From Neorhodopirellula pilleata (GTDB taxonomy: Bacteria > Planctomycetota > Planctomycetia > Pirellulales > Pirellulaceae): DNA of 64,000 bases. Each line of letters begins with the position of its first letter. The stretch's first letter is position 1. Position numbers and translations under genes: made by a program. The notes beneath the pieces are model-generated. The model worked only from the letters and a program-made list of their open reading frames with translations. It was not told where the DNA came from and did no database searches. Below are positions 25,661 to 34,114 of the stretch, one piece after another. The stretch covers positions 201,298 to 265,297 of the forward strand of contig NZ_SJPM01000007.1 of NCBI RefSeq assembly GCF_007859915.1. Reading direction: 5' to 3'.

Positions 25661-27112
25661 ATGAAACGCAACTTTTTCCTGCTTTCGCTGTGCTGTTGGA
25701 TTTTTGTCAGTTCGTCAACGTCGGCCCAATCACCGCGTCCGAACATCGTCTTCATTCTTGTTGACGACCTTGGCTATGGTGACCTCGGTTGCTATGGCCA
25801 AGAACTGATCCAAACGCCGAGGCTCGATCAAATGGCGGCCGAAGGCATCCGGTTCACCGATTTCTACGCGGGCAACACCGTGTGCGCGCCCTCACGCAGC
25901 GTCTTGATGACGGGTCAACACATGGGGCACACTCATGTGCGTGGTAATGCGGGCGGACCGGATATGTCCGCTCAATCCTTACGCGACGAAGACGTCACCG
26001 TCGCCGAAGTTTTGAAATCGGCCGGCTATCAAACCGGCTTATGCGGCAAGTGGGGATTGGGCGACGAAGCCCCCGGTGGCCGCGAGGGGTTGCCGCGTCG
26101 ACAAGGGTTCGATTTCTTCTACGGTTACCTCAACCAAGTTCACGCTCACAACTACTACCCGGAATTCTTGTGGCGAAACGAACAACGGGCGGAACTGGGC
26201 AATGTTGTTCAGCGGGTAGACGGCTCCTATGGCGGCTTCTCCGGCGGCTGGGCGACCCAGAAAATCGCCTACAGTCATGATCTGATCGCGACGGAGGCAT
26301 TGGAATTCATCCAAACCAATGCGTCGACGGAGCCCGACCGGAAGCCGTTCTTCTTGTACCTTTCGCTAACGATTCCTCACGCTAACAACGAGGCCACGAA
26401 AGGCGTCGGTGATGGTCAGGAAGTGCCCGACTACGGCATCTACGCCGACAAGGAATGGCCCAACCAGGATAAAGGCCAAGCCGCGATGATCTCACGCATG
26501 GACGCCGATGTCGGACGCATTTTGGATTTACTGAGTGAACTCGGCGTCGAGAAAGACACCGTCGTGATGTTTTCGAGCGACAACGGTCCTCACAACGAAG
26601 GCGGACACAACCCCGAACGATTCGATCCCAACGGACCGTTGCGGGGCATGAAGCGTGATCTTTCCGAAGGCGGCATTCGCGTGCCGTTGATCGTCCGTTG
26701 GCCCGGCACAACGCCGGCCGGCACCACGTCCGATCATGTCGGTTACTTCGGGGATTTGATGGCCACGGCTGCGGAACTTGCCGGTGCGACGCCGCCCGCG
26801 AACATCGACTCGATCAGTTTTGTCCCAACGATCTCCGGCCGGCCCGAACGCCAGCAAACACACGACTACCTTTACTGGGAGTTCTATGAACAGGGCGGTA
26901 AGCAAGCGGTCCGCAGCGGCAATTGGAAAGCGATCCGCATGCCGTGGATGACGGGCAAGACTCAATTATTCGATCTGAGCCAAGACATCGGGGAAGCCCA
27001 CGATGTAGCGAACGAACATCCCGGCGTCGTCGAAGCAATGGAAGCGAGGATGGCCGAGGCGCACCAACCTCATCCCAATTGGGAACCGCGTGGTAAATCA
27101 CCACGATCGTGA
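25661..27112 (+). CDS. Secreted arylsulfatase-type sulfatase
   Basis: The 483-residue product has a signal peptide (FLLSLCCWIFVSSSTSAQ). The formylglycine motif is C-A-P-S-R with Cys75 as the residue to be converted, followed by SVLMTGQ. Metal-binding residues are seen in FILVDDLGYGDLGCYGQ at the start and in VVMFSSDNGPHNEGG late in the domain. KWGLGDEAPGG and GGIRVPLIVRWPG complete the alkaline-phosphatase-type fold. It belongs to the large arylsulfatase A-like (S1) group and would strip sulfate esters from exported glycans in the periplasm or outside. It is 89 bases downstream of xylA on the same strand. The exact substrate cannot be told from sequence by eye. Confidence 0.93.
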   Translation: MKRNFFLLSLCCWIFVSSSTSAQSPRPNIVFILVDDLGYGDLGCYGQELIQTPRLDQMAAEGIRFTDFYAGNTVCAPSRSVLMTGQHMGHTHVRGNAGGPDMSAQSLRDEDVTVAEVLKSAGYQTGLCGKWGLGDEAPGGREGLPRRQGFDFFYGYLNQVHAHNYYPEFLWRNEQRAELGNVVQRVDGSYGGFSGGWATQKIAYSHDLIATEALEFIQTNASTEPDRKPFFLYLSLTIPHANNEATKGVGDGQEVPDYGIYADKEWPNQDKGQAAMISRMDADVGRILDLLSELGVEKDTVVMFSSDNGPHNEGGHNPERFDPNGPLRGMKRDLSEGGIRVPLIVRWPGTTPAGTTSDHVGYFGDLMATAAELAGATPPANIDSISFVPTISGRPERQQTHDYLYWEFYEQGGKQAVRSGNWKAIRMPWMTGKTQLFDLSQDIGEAHDVANEHPGVVEAMEARMAEAHQPHPNWEPRGKSPRS

Positions 27113-27194
27113 CGCATGTTGCAAGTCGCCACCAATTCTTCCAGGCTCGGTGATACTTGCGGTCTGGTCATTTAGTCGTATACCGAATGACAAG

Positions 27195-27283
27195 AATTAG
27201 CCGATGGGCGTTAGCCCCGGTTGGCGTCCGATTAACCGCCGCTAACGCGGTACGGCTAATTGAATCAACAGCCCGCTTGCGCC
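27195..27283. repeat. Dispersed palindrome with AATTAGCCG ends
   Basis: AATTAGCCG (27195-27203) and CGGCTAATT (27253-27261) form the ends; the inside has GGCGTTAGCC and GCCGCTAACGC in imperfect inverted order. It is followed by the AATCAACAGCCCGC...GCGCC signature (27263-27283) seen near 1097, 6093 and 31873. It sits just before the double sulfatase gene. Confidence 0.7.
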
Positions 27284-27308
27284 GGTTCCTCCAATGCCGA
27301 TGACAGTC

Positions 27309-30300
27309 ATGAAACAAATCTTATTTTTTGTTCTAGCGATTTCCACGTTCACGTCAGTCGTCAACGCAGAAGATTTTAAGCGTCCCAACGTTCTGTTCAT
27401 CGCGATGGACGACCTGAACGACTGGATCGGATGCTTGGGCGGACACCCACAAACAATCACGCCAAACCTCGATCGCTTGGCCGCCAGCGGTGTGTTGTTC
27501 ACCAATGCTCATTGTCCGGCACCGGCTTGCAATCCTTGCCGATCGGCCGTCTTCACCGGACGGGCACCCAATCTTTCAGGGCTGTACGACAATCGCCAAA
27601 AGATGCGTGAGGTGATGCCGAGCGACGTCATCCTGCCTGCTTACTTTCGTGAGCACGGCTACCACGCCTCCGGTTCGGGCAAGTTGTTGCATTACTTCAT
27701 CGATGCGGGCTCATGGGACGAATACTTTCCCAAAGCCGAATCCGAGAACCCGTTTCCGCAAACGTTCTATCCGGCCGAGCGTCCGGTCAACCTCAAACGG
27801 GGCGGCCCGTGGCAGTACGTCGAAACCGATTGGGCGGCGCTCGATGTGACCGACGAAGAGTTCGGCGGCGATTGGTCGGTAAGTCGTTGGATCGGCGAGC
27901 AATTGAGCCAAGAGCATGACAAGCCGTTCTTTCTCGGCTGTGGCCTTTATCGACCGCACGAGCCGTGGTTTGTTCCCAAGAAATACTTCGAGCCGTTTCC
28001 GCTTGAAAGCATCCAACTTCCGCCCGGTTATCGCGAAGATGATTTGGACGATGTGCCTGACCCCGGTCAGCGTGCCGCCCGCAATCGCTATTTCGCCCAC
28101 ATCCAAGATCAGGGCCAGTGGAAACGCGGCATTCAAGGTTATCTCGCCTCGATTCATTTCGCCGACGCGATGCTCGGTCGCGTCCTCGACGCATTGGAAT
28201 CCGGACCCAACGCGGACAACACGATCGTCGTGTTGTGGTCCGACCACGGGTGGCAACTCGGCGAAAAAGAACACTGGCAAAAGTACACGCCGTGGCGGGC
28301 TGTGACGCGGGTTCCGTTGATGATTCGCGTCCCGACGTCAATCAGTTCCGCATTGCCCAGCGGCACTATTGCAAATAGCATTTGTGACGCGCCGGTGAAT
28401 CTGCTGAGCCTGTTTCCTACGTTGTTGGAATTGTGTGACTTACCCAAAAAGGAAAACAATGATGGCCCGAGCCTTCTGCCGTTGTTAGTTGACCCGGCAA
28501 CGGAAAATTGGCAACACAACTCGGTGACATTCCTTTCGACGCCGGGCAGCTACGCGATCAGCGGCCGGACACATCGCTACATTCATTACGCGGGCGGCAG
28601 CGAAGAACTTTACGACATCCAAGCGGACCCGTTCGAGTGGACCAACTTGGCGGCCAAGCCCGAATCATTGAGTCGCCCATCGCAAGATCAACTGGCGGCG
28701 TTTCGCACTGGTGCGCCGCAAACATTCGCGTCACCAATCGAGCCATCAGTCGAATCACTCGCCAAATTAACATGGCACACCGCATCGTCGGAATCAGTTC
28801 CCGCATCCAAACCGGATGGCAATCCGTTTCCAGTCCATTTTATCAATCGCCAGCGCGGCGCGGTTCAATTGCATTGGTCCGACCGTGATGGCAACGCCCA
28901 ACCCTATGGCACGATCGAACCGTTACAAACCAAAACGCAATCGACACGTCCGGGTGCGGTTTGGTCGATCACGGATTCCGAATCAAAAGTCACGCTCGGC
29001 CATTTCGTGATCGGCGATCGAACCGCGCAAGCGGTCATCCCAGCGACGAAGCCGAATGTGATCGTGATCTTGACCGACGATCAAGGTTGGGCGGATTTGG
29101 GATGCCAAGGCCAAGTCGATGACATTCGAACACCGCACATCGATGCGCTCGCCGGTCGTGGGGTTCGCTGCACGGCCGCCTACGTGACGTCGCCGCAGTG
29201 CAGCCCATCGCGCGCCGGTCTGATGACCGGTCGATATCAACAACGATTCGGCGTCGATACGATTCCCGATATGCCGCTGGCCACCGAAGCGGTGACCATT
29301 GCCGAGCGTTTGCGACCCCTGAGTTATCGAACTGGTTTTGTCGGCAAGTGGCATCTGGAGCCGAACATCCTATGCGTCGATTGGATGCGTCGCGAACTTC
29401 CAACGATGGTCGACCAGCCTCGCGGTCAACGACGCATTCCTTGGGATAAGATCCAGCCATACTCTCCGGCCGCTCAAGGGTTCGATGAATACTTTTGGGG
29501 TGAACTGCAGAACTATCGCGTCAACTACGAGCTTCCTCGTCCCGGCAACCCGCCTGAAGGTCAAGACAAGCTAACTACCGAATCGTTATTGCTTCCGTCC
29601 ATGAAGGTGATCCGAAACGATGACTTCCGTATCGATGTGCAAACCGAGGCGGCGGTATCGTTTATCGATCGAAACGATGAGACGCCGTTCTATTTGCAAC
29701 TGAACTATTACGGTCCTCATACGCCATTGGAAGCGACCGAAAAGTATTTGCAACGCTTCCCTGACGACATGCCGACGCGACGACGATACGCCTTGGCGAT
29801 GATCGCGGCGATCGATGACGGCGTCGGCCGAATAGTCGAGCGATTGAAACATCACGGGTTGCTTGACAACACGCTGATCGTCATGACCAGCGACAACGGG
29901 GCGCCGCTGAAGTTGACCAAGCCCGATACGCCGATCGATGGTGACATGGGCGGCTGGGACGGATCGCTGAACGAACCTTGGGTCGGCGAGAAAGGAATGC
30001 TGTCCGAAGGCGGGATCCGCGTCCCCATGATCTGGAGCTTGCCCAGTCAATTGCCCAGCGGAACGACATACGATTGGCCCGTCAGCACGCTGGACATCGC
30101 ACCGAGCGTGCTGAAGTTAGCGGGCGGGGACCCGACCACCGTCGACAACGAACTCGACGGATTGGATTTGATTCCCCGAGTGAACGACATTCAAAATCCC
30201 TCCACCCGAACGTTGTATTTTCGTTTTTGGGATCAAGCCGCCATTCGTCGTGGCAAGTGGAAATACCTCTTTGTCGGCGACGGACGACGTTTTCTATTTG

Positions 30301-30488
30301 ATTTGGAAAGCGATCAACACGAGCACCGCAACCTGATCGAAGACCACCAAGAACTCGCCGGCAAACTTCACCAAGATTTACAAACGTGGTGCACCGAACT
30401 GCGGCCCGCTGGCTTACCCGACGGCAAGAAAATGCGGGAACGCAATTGGTATGAGTTTTACTTCGATGCGAAGCCGCTCGGCGAGTAA
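27309..30488 (+). CDS. Double sulfatase: sulfatase - VHL-beta-like domain - sulfatase fusion
   Basis: A 1059-residue secreted protein with two complete sulfatase modules. After a signal peptide (ILFFVLAISTFTSVVNA) module 1 (residues ~25-490) resembles iduronate-2-sulfatases (VLFIAMDDLNDWIGCLGGHP) and has the active-site motif C-N-P-C-R with Cys74. Residues ~508-575 (VHFINRQRGAVQLHW, DRDGNAQPYGTIEP, GAVWSITD) resemble the beta domain of the von Hippel-Lindau protein. Module 2 (from ~581, VIVILTDDQGWADLGCQGQ) is arylsulfatase-like with C-S-P-S-R, Cys631. Both modules keep late catalytic segments (VVLWSDHGWQLGEKEHW and LIVMTSDNGAP). The frame is continuous, so this is a fusion, not two adjacent genes. 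The ATG at 27309 is chosen from three close in-frame ATGs because the signal peptide starts there. Confidence 0.92.
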   Translation: MKQILFFVLAISTFTSVVNAEDFKRPNVLFIAMDDLNDWIGCLGGHPQTITPNLDRLAASGVLFTNAHCPAPACNPCRSAVFTGRAPNLSGLYDNRQKMREVMPSDVILPAYFREHGYHASGSGKLLHYFIDAGSWDEYFPKAESENPFPQTFYPAERPVNLKRGGPWQYVETDWAALDVTDEEFGGDWSVSRWIGEQLSQEHDKPFFLGCGLYRPHEPWFVPKKYFEPFPLESIQLPPGYREDDLDDVPDPGQRAARNRYFAHIQDQGQWKRGIQGYLASIHFADAMLGRVLDALESGPNADNTIVVLWSDHGWQLGEKEHWQKYTPWRAVTRVPLMIRVPTSISSALPSGTIANSICDAPVNLLSLFPTLLELCDLPKKENNDGPSLLPLLVDPATENWQHNSVTFLSTPGSYAISGRTHRYIHYAGGSEELYDIQADPFEWTNLAAKPESLSRPSQDQLAAFRTGAPQTFASPIEPSVESLAKLTWHTASSESVPASKPDGNPFPVHFINRQRGAVQLHWSDRDGNAQPYGTIEPLQTKTQSTRPGAVWSITDSESKVTLGHFVIGDRTAQAVIPATKPNVIVILTDDQGWADLGCQGQVDDIRTPHIDALAGRGVRCTAAYVTSPQCSPSRAGLMTGRYQQRFGVDTIPDMPLATEAVTIAERLRPLSYRTGFVGKWHLEPNILCVDWMRRELPTMVDQPRGQRRIPWDKIQPYSPAAQGFDEYFWGELQNYRVNYELPRPGNPPEGQDKLTTESLLLPSMKVIRNDDFRIDVQTEAAVSFIDRNDETPFYLQLNYYGPHTPLEATEKYLQRFPDDMPTRRRYALAMIAAIDDGVGRIVERLKHHGLLDNTLIVMTSDNGAPLKLTKPDTPIDGDMGGWDGSLNEPWVGEKGMLSEGGIRVPMIWSLPSQLPSGTTYDWPVSTLDIAPSVLKLAGGDPTTVDNELDGLDLIPRVNDIQNPSTRTLYFRFWDQAAIRRGKWKYLFVGDGRRFLFDLESDQHEHRNLIEDHQELAGKLHQDLQTWCTELRPAGLPDGKKMRERNWYEFYFDAKPLGE

Positions 30489-30565
30489 CGGGATCGGTAG
30501 GCGAGGCAAGTCGAAACACGCAGAGTATTGGCACCGTCGTCTTGCAAATCCGAAACCACATCCTG

Positions 30566-30766
30566 CCGTCGCTCCGCGACTCCCGAACCGTTTCATACTC
30601 ATCGTCCCCATGCTCACGCATGGGGCTAACTGCTACCGTCGCTCCGCGACTCCCCGGCCGTTTCATGCACATCATCCTCCAGCGGCGGAGCCGCGACAGC
30701 AATTAGCCCCATGCGTCAGCATGGGGACACCGGAACAAAACGAATCACCAAGCCGCGGAGCGGCGA
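30566..30766. repeat. Repeat-rich gap between double sulfatase and flavin reductase
   Basis: The 565-base gap 30489-31053 contains no credible gene. CCGTCGCTCCGCGACTCCC occurs twice, at 30566-30584 and 30636-30654, and inverted variants (GGCGGAGCCGCGAC, GCCGCGGAGCGGCGAC) follow. Bases 30604-30634 and 30698-30728 are inverted repeats (29 of 31), and each arm is itself a palindrome (CCCCATGCTCACGCATGGGG). The last ~280 bases show nothing recognisable. Confidence 0.75.
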
Positions 30767-31053
30767 CACATCCTGCCGATGCTTCACCTAGTCTCAGTCA
30801 AACGATACTCGCAGATCGCGTTGCCCGCGAAAACGGCCGCTTGCTCTTGTCCGCTGAAGATTGTATTGAAGGTTTTCGCGGGCCCCATTCAGCCCAGCAG
30901 CAACGGCATTCCTGTTCGATTTGTGCATCTTCTTTGATTTCGATGTTTATGCGATGGTTCACGTCGTTGTACTATTCCACGATCATATCGCGATGAACAA
31001 AGCCGTCGACTGAATTGGCCATCGTATCTTCCACTCTATGTGAGTCTTAATCC

Positions 31054-31647
31054 ATGAACATCTCGCCCGGTGACGTTTCGATGCGTCGGTTTTATGAAGC
31101 GATGGTGGCGGTGATTACGCCGCGGCCGATCGCTTGGGTGTCGACGGTCGATGCGGCGGGGACGTGTAACTTAGCCCCGTACAGCTTTTTCAACGGTGTC
31201 GGGGTCAATCCGCCGACCTTGATGTTCTGTCCCGCCAACCGGGCCGACGGTGGGCCCAAAGACACGCTGGCCAACATCCGCGCCGTTGGGGAGTTTGTTG
31301 TCAATATCGTCACCGAACCGTTCGCCGATGCGATGAAAAAATCGGCCGACGAAACCGGACCCGACGAAGACGAATTCGTGTTGACCGGTACCGACAAATA
31401 TCCGTCAACTCGCGTCAAGCCGCCGCGTGTACGATATGCTGCTGCGGCGATCGAATGTGAATTATTGACCGCGATGCAACTCGGCGTCGGACCAGGTGGA
31501 GCAAACCTCGTCGTCGGGCGGATCGTTTCAATTTACTTGAACGATTCGATTCTCGATGCCGAAGGCAACCCGGTTCCCGAAAAGGTCAATACGATCGGCC
31601 GAATGGGCGGCCCGACCTACACCAAAACCAACGAGCGGTTCTCATAA
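31054..31647 (+). CDS. Flavin reductase-like (FMN-binding split-barrel) protein
   Basis: The 197-residue product has the flavin-reductase-like split barrel: AVITPRPIAWVSTVDAAG, CNLAPYSFFNGVGVNPPT (FMN phosphate-binding loop) and KDTLANIRAVGEFVVNIV. The C-terminus (GGANLVVGRIVSIYLND, MGGPTYTKTNERF) matches the subgroup found next to oxidoreductases and hydrolases. Members bind FMN and may reduce it with NAD(P)H. The ATG at 31054 begins the conserved N-terminal MNISPGD. No obvious partner oxygenase is nearby, so it may act alone. Confidence 0.88.
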   Translation: MNISPGDVSMRRFYEAMVAVITPRPIAWVSTVDAAGTCNLAPYSFFNGVGVNPPTLMFCPANRADGGPKDTLANIRAVGEFVVNIVTEPFADAMKKSADETGPDEDEFVLTGTDKYPSTRVKPPRVRYAAAAIECELLTAMQLGVGPGGANLVVGRIVSIYLNDSILDAEGNPVPEKVNTIGRMGGPTYTKTNERFS

Positions 31648-31720
31648 GTCCGATCGCGAAACTTTTGAGTGCCGCGAAACCGCTGGCATGACTAGTGGTC
31701 TGTCCAACTTTAATTTTAGG

Positions 31721-31908
31721 ATTAGCCGTTTTGGCGCTAGCCACGGTTCCGTCGCAAGAACCGGGGCTAGCGGGCTGTTGATTTAGTTTGCATCGTAACC
31801 CGAAGCGTGAGCGAGGGATACCTACAAAGGATTTAATGGTGTTCAATCCCTCGCTGACGCTTCGGGTTACGATTAAATCAACACGCTGCTAGCGCCCAAA
31901 CGGCTAAT
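31721..31908. repeat. Nested 188-bp palindromic element
   Basis: The outer arms 31721-31740 (ATTAGCCGTTTTGGCGCTAG) and 31889-31908 are inverted with one mismatch in 20. The inner arms 31792-31818 and 31847-31873 are inverted with one mismatch in 27 and contain GTAACCCGAAGCGTGAGCG. Between outer and inner arms, both sides hold the AAATCAACA...GCTAGCGCC signature in opposite orientation. It fills most of the 311-base gap between the flavin reductase gene and the convergent HEAT-like gene. No protein is encoded in it. Confidence 0.85.
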
Positions 31909-31958
31909 GTTGCCAACCCTAAAGTTGAATCTAGACAAAGCGCTAGCTGAGTGGAGCC

Positions 31959-34034
31959 TCATTCACTCAGCGCGGTCACGGCGATCTGGCGAAATCGGTT
32001 TCGATCGATCGGGCTTAGTGGCGGCAAGTGCTGGCGTCGGCGACTCTCGAGCAGTATCTCGTACAACCCGGCCACGCTGCGAGGACGCATGACTTGGCTA
32101 ATCATCCCGGCTCGCAGTGAGACGTCTTGCCAACGAGATCGACCGACGTATTCCAAATCCAAGACGCGACGAGTCGTCGAATCGATATCCAAGTCGCCAT
32201 AAAGCAGTTCTTTTTCAACCACCCCTTCGATGTTTTCGATGCCGCCGATGATGCCGTATTTGTCCGGAACGGTGGCGGCCTCGTCAGCGGCGGCTTGGGC
32301 TTCTTCCGCATTGAGTTCTTCGACGACTTCTTCGGGCTCCGGCGAGGCAAGTTGTGGCGGCGGATCGTTGTAGAACAGCAATGGAACATCGCGGGTCATT
32401 CGAATCCGTCGGACAAGATCTGTCAGTTCGACCGCCGCGACGTCTTTCGGTTCGGCCTTGGAGATAATCATCCGAACGTCATCGCCGATCGACGCGATCG
32501 CTTCCAATTGGCGAGCGGTGGAAACGAAAACCGGTTCCAGACCCGCCTGATTCATCAACCGTTCCCAAGCCGCAACGACTTCCGGACGGTTCTCAAGAAT
32601 GATCGCCGATCCACGATTTCCCAAACGGCTCATTTGCATCCAACGTTCCTGAACCCGCGTCGACCCGGCATAACGCATCGTGGGGTTCAATCCGGCGATC
32701 GCGGCTGCGGCTTCGTAACGAACGGTCGAGTTGGGATGATCGACCACGGCAACCAAGGCGGACACCTCGCGACCCGAGCCGGCGAGCCAGTTCTGGACCG
32801 AGTCGCGATCGTTGTTAACCAAACGGATCAGCCCCAATGCGGCGGGATCATTGTTGGTTGAAACGGCACGCCGCAATGCGGGCAGGATCAAGTCGGCGGG
32901 CGAATCGATCGGGGACGGCTCGCCATCAGAAACAAGAGCCGGCTGGATGTACTGTTGGTAGAACGATTCCACTTGATTGGGCCCACCCCAGTCTGGATTG
33001 TTGGCAACCTCGTATGCGATCACAGCAACAACTTGGTCGGTGACACTGCCGGGACGATCGTCGCCGATCGCCGCGAGCCGAGCAGCCGCATCGGCCGCGT
33101 CGCGAAACGACAATGTCCAAGCGGGCAATCGTTGACGCTTCACTGCCTCCCGATCTTTCGTCACCACCCACGCTTCGGTTCGACCGATGTCGCGAACCGA
33201 ATGCACAGCGATCCGCATGGATTCTTCGAGTTGCCGGCGAAACTCGGCGACCACGGCGGTGCGAGTGGGGATCGACTCGCCTTGCTTCTCGATCGCCTCG
33301 GCAACCATCCGGGCCGCGTCGGAATCGGTGTCGCCGCGGCGATGCAGCGCCAAGATCATTTCCGTCGGATACTTGTTTGGATCCAAACGAATCAACGCCG
33401 CGATCGCGCCTGATCTTGCTGAGGGGGTTCCGTATAATGCCAAACGACGGATCGCTTCGACACCGGCCTCGGCATCGATGCGCAACATGGCCCGCAACCA
33501 CACGTCGCGTCGGTTCGCGTCGGTCGTGCCCACGATCGCTCGAACGAGCGCCGCGGTCGATGCCTCGCCGCCTTGAAACAAAATTCGGATCGCCGGGAGA
33601 GCTTGGTCGGGATCGGAAGAAAGCAACCCCTCAATGGCTTTGCCGAGCCGATCGGGTGATTGCAACTGCTTAGCCCGCAATTCAAACAACTCGTCGAGTG
33701 TCTTGATCGATGTCCCCGAGACTTGCGGATGATTGACGATTCGCAGTCGCTCGCTGGAACTGATTTCGGCGGCAACCTGATTCTTTTGAGCTTCGTTGAA
33801 GCCGCGTTGCTGGATTGAACCGAGGAGCTGTTCGACGTTCTCGAACTCGCCCATTCGCGTCAAAGCTGAGATCGCTTGCCCCAAATCCGCCGGCCCGCGT
33901 TGGGCACGCAACATCGTCTGCTCGACGGCCGGGTCACTGTCTTCCAACAGGCTCCGCTGAGCGAACCCGTCCGTTGACAGACAGGCGACTAGCAAGATGA
34001 ACGCGAACGAAGGTCGAAAGAAATACGAGAACAT
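31959..34034 (-). CDS. Large secreted HEAT-repeat-like protein, unknown function
   Basis: The 691-residue product begins with a signal peptide (FFRPSFAFILLVACLSTDG). The N-terminal two-thirds is alpha-helical with HEAT-like units such as SARSGAIAALIRLDPNK, ADLILPALRRAVSTNNDPA and VRYEAAAAIAGLNP. A central region (PAWTLSFRDAADAAARLAAI) and a more acidic segment (PEPEEVVEELNAEEAQAAA) follow, then a short C-terminal domain (SLRAGMISQVMRPRSVAGL). I know no named family for the whole protein. The gene lies downstream of the symporter gene on the same strand, 80 bases away, so cotranscription is possible. A role as a periplasmic scaffold is only a guess. Confidence 0.8.
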   Translation of the reverse strand: MFSYFFRPSFAFILLVACLSTDGFAQRSLLEDSDPAVEQTMLRAQRGPADLGQAISALTRMGEFENVEQLLGSIQQRGFNEAQKNQVAAEISSSERLRIVNHPQVSGTSIKTLDELFELRAKQLQSPDRLGKAIEGLLSSDPDQALPAIRILFQGGEASTAALVRAIVGTTDANRRDVWLRAMLRIDAEAGVEAIRRLALYGTPSARSGAIAALIRLDPNKYPTEMILALHRRGDTDSDAARMVAEAIEKQGESIPTRTAVVAEFRRQLEESMRIAVHSVRDIGRTEAWVVTKDREAVKRQRLPAWTLSFRDAADAAARLAAIGDDRPGSVTDQVVAVIAYEVANNPDWGGPNQVESFYQQYIQPALVSDGEPSPIDSPADLILPALRRAVSTNNDPAALGLIRLVNNDRDSVQNWLAGSGREVSALVAVVDHPNSTVRYEAAAAIAGLNPTMRYAGSTRVQERWMQMSRLGNRGSAIILENRPEVVAAWERLMNQAGLEPVFVSTARQLEAIASIGDDVRMIISKAEPKDVAAVELTDLVRRIRMTRDVPLLFYNDPPPQLASPEPEEVVEELNAEEAQAAADEAATVPDKYGIIGGIENIEGVVEKELLYGDLDIDSTTRRVLDLEYVGRSRWQDVSLRAGMISQVMRPRSVAGLYEILLESRRRQHLPPLSPIDRNRFRQIAVTALSE

Positions 34035-34114
34035 AAAGCGATGATACGTTGAGAACCGGTCAGAAGGTTTCGAAGTCCTCTCACATTTTAGCCGGACTCA
34101 AGATGATTGCCGAA

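Noticed and set aside
30451..30996. 181-codon frame after the double sulfatase
   Set aside because: It runs through direct and inverted repeats, starts inside the sulfatase gene and its translation is low-complexity.
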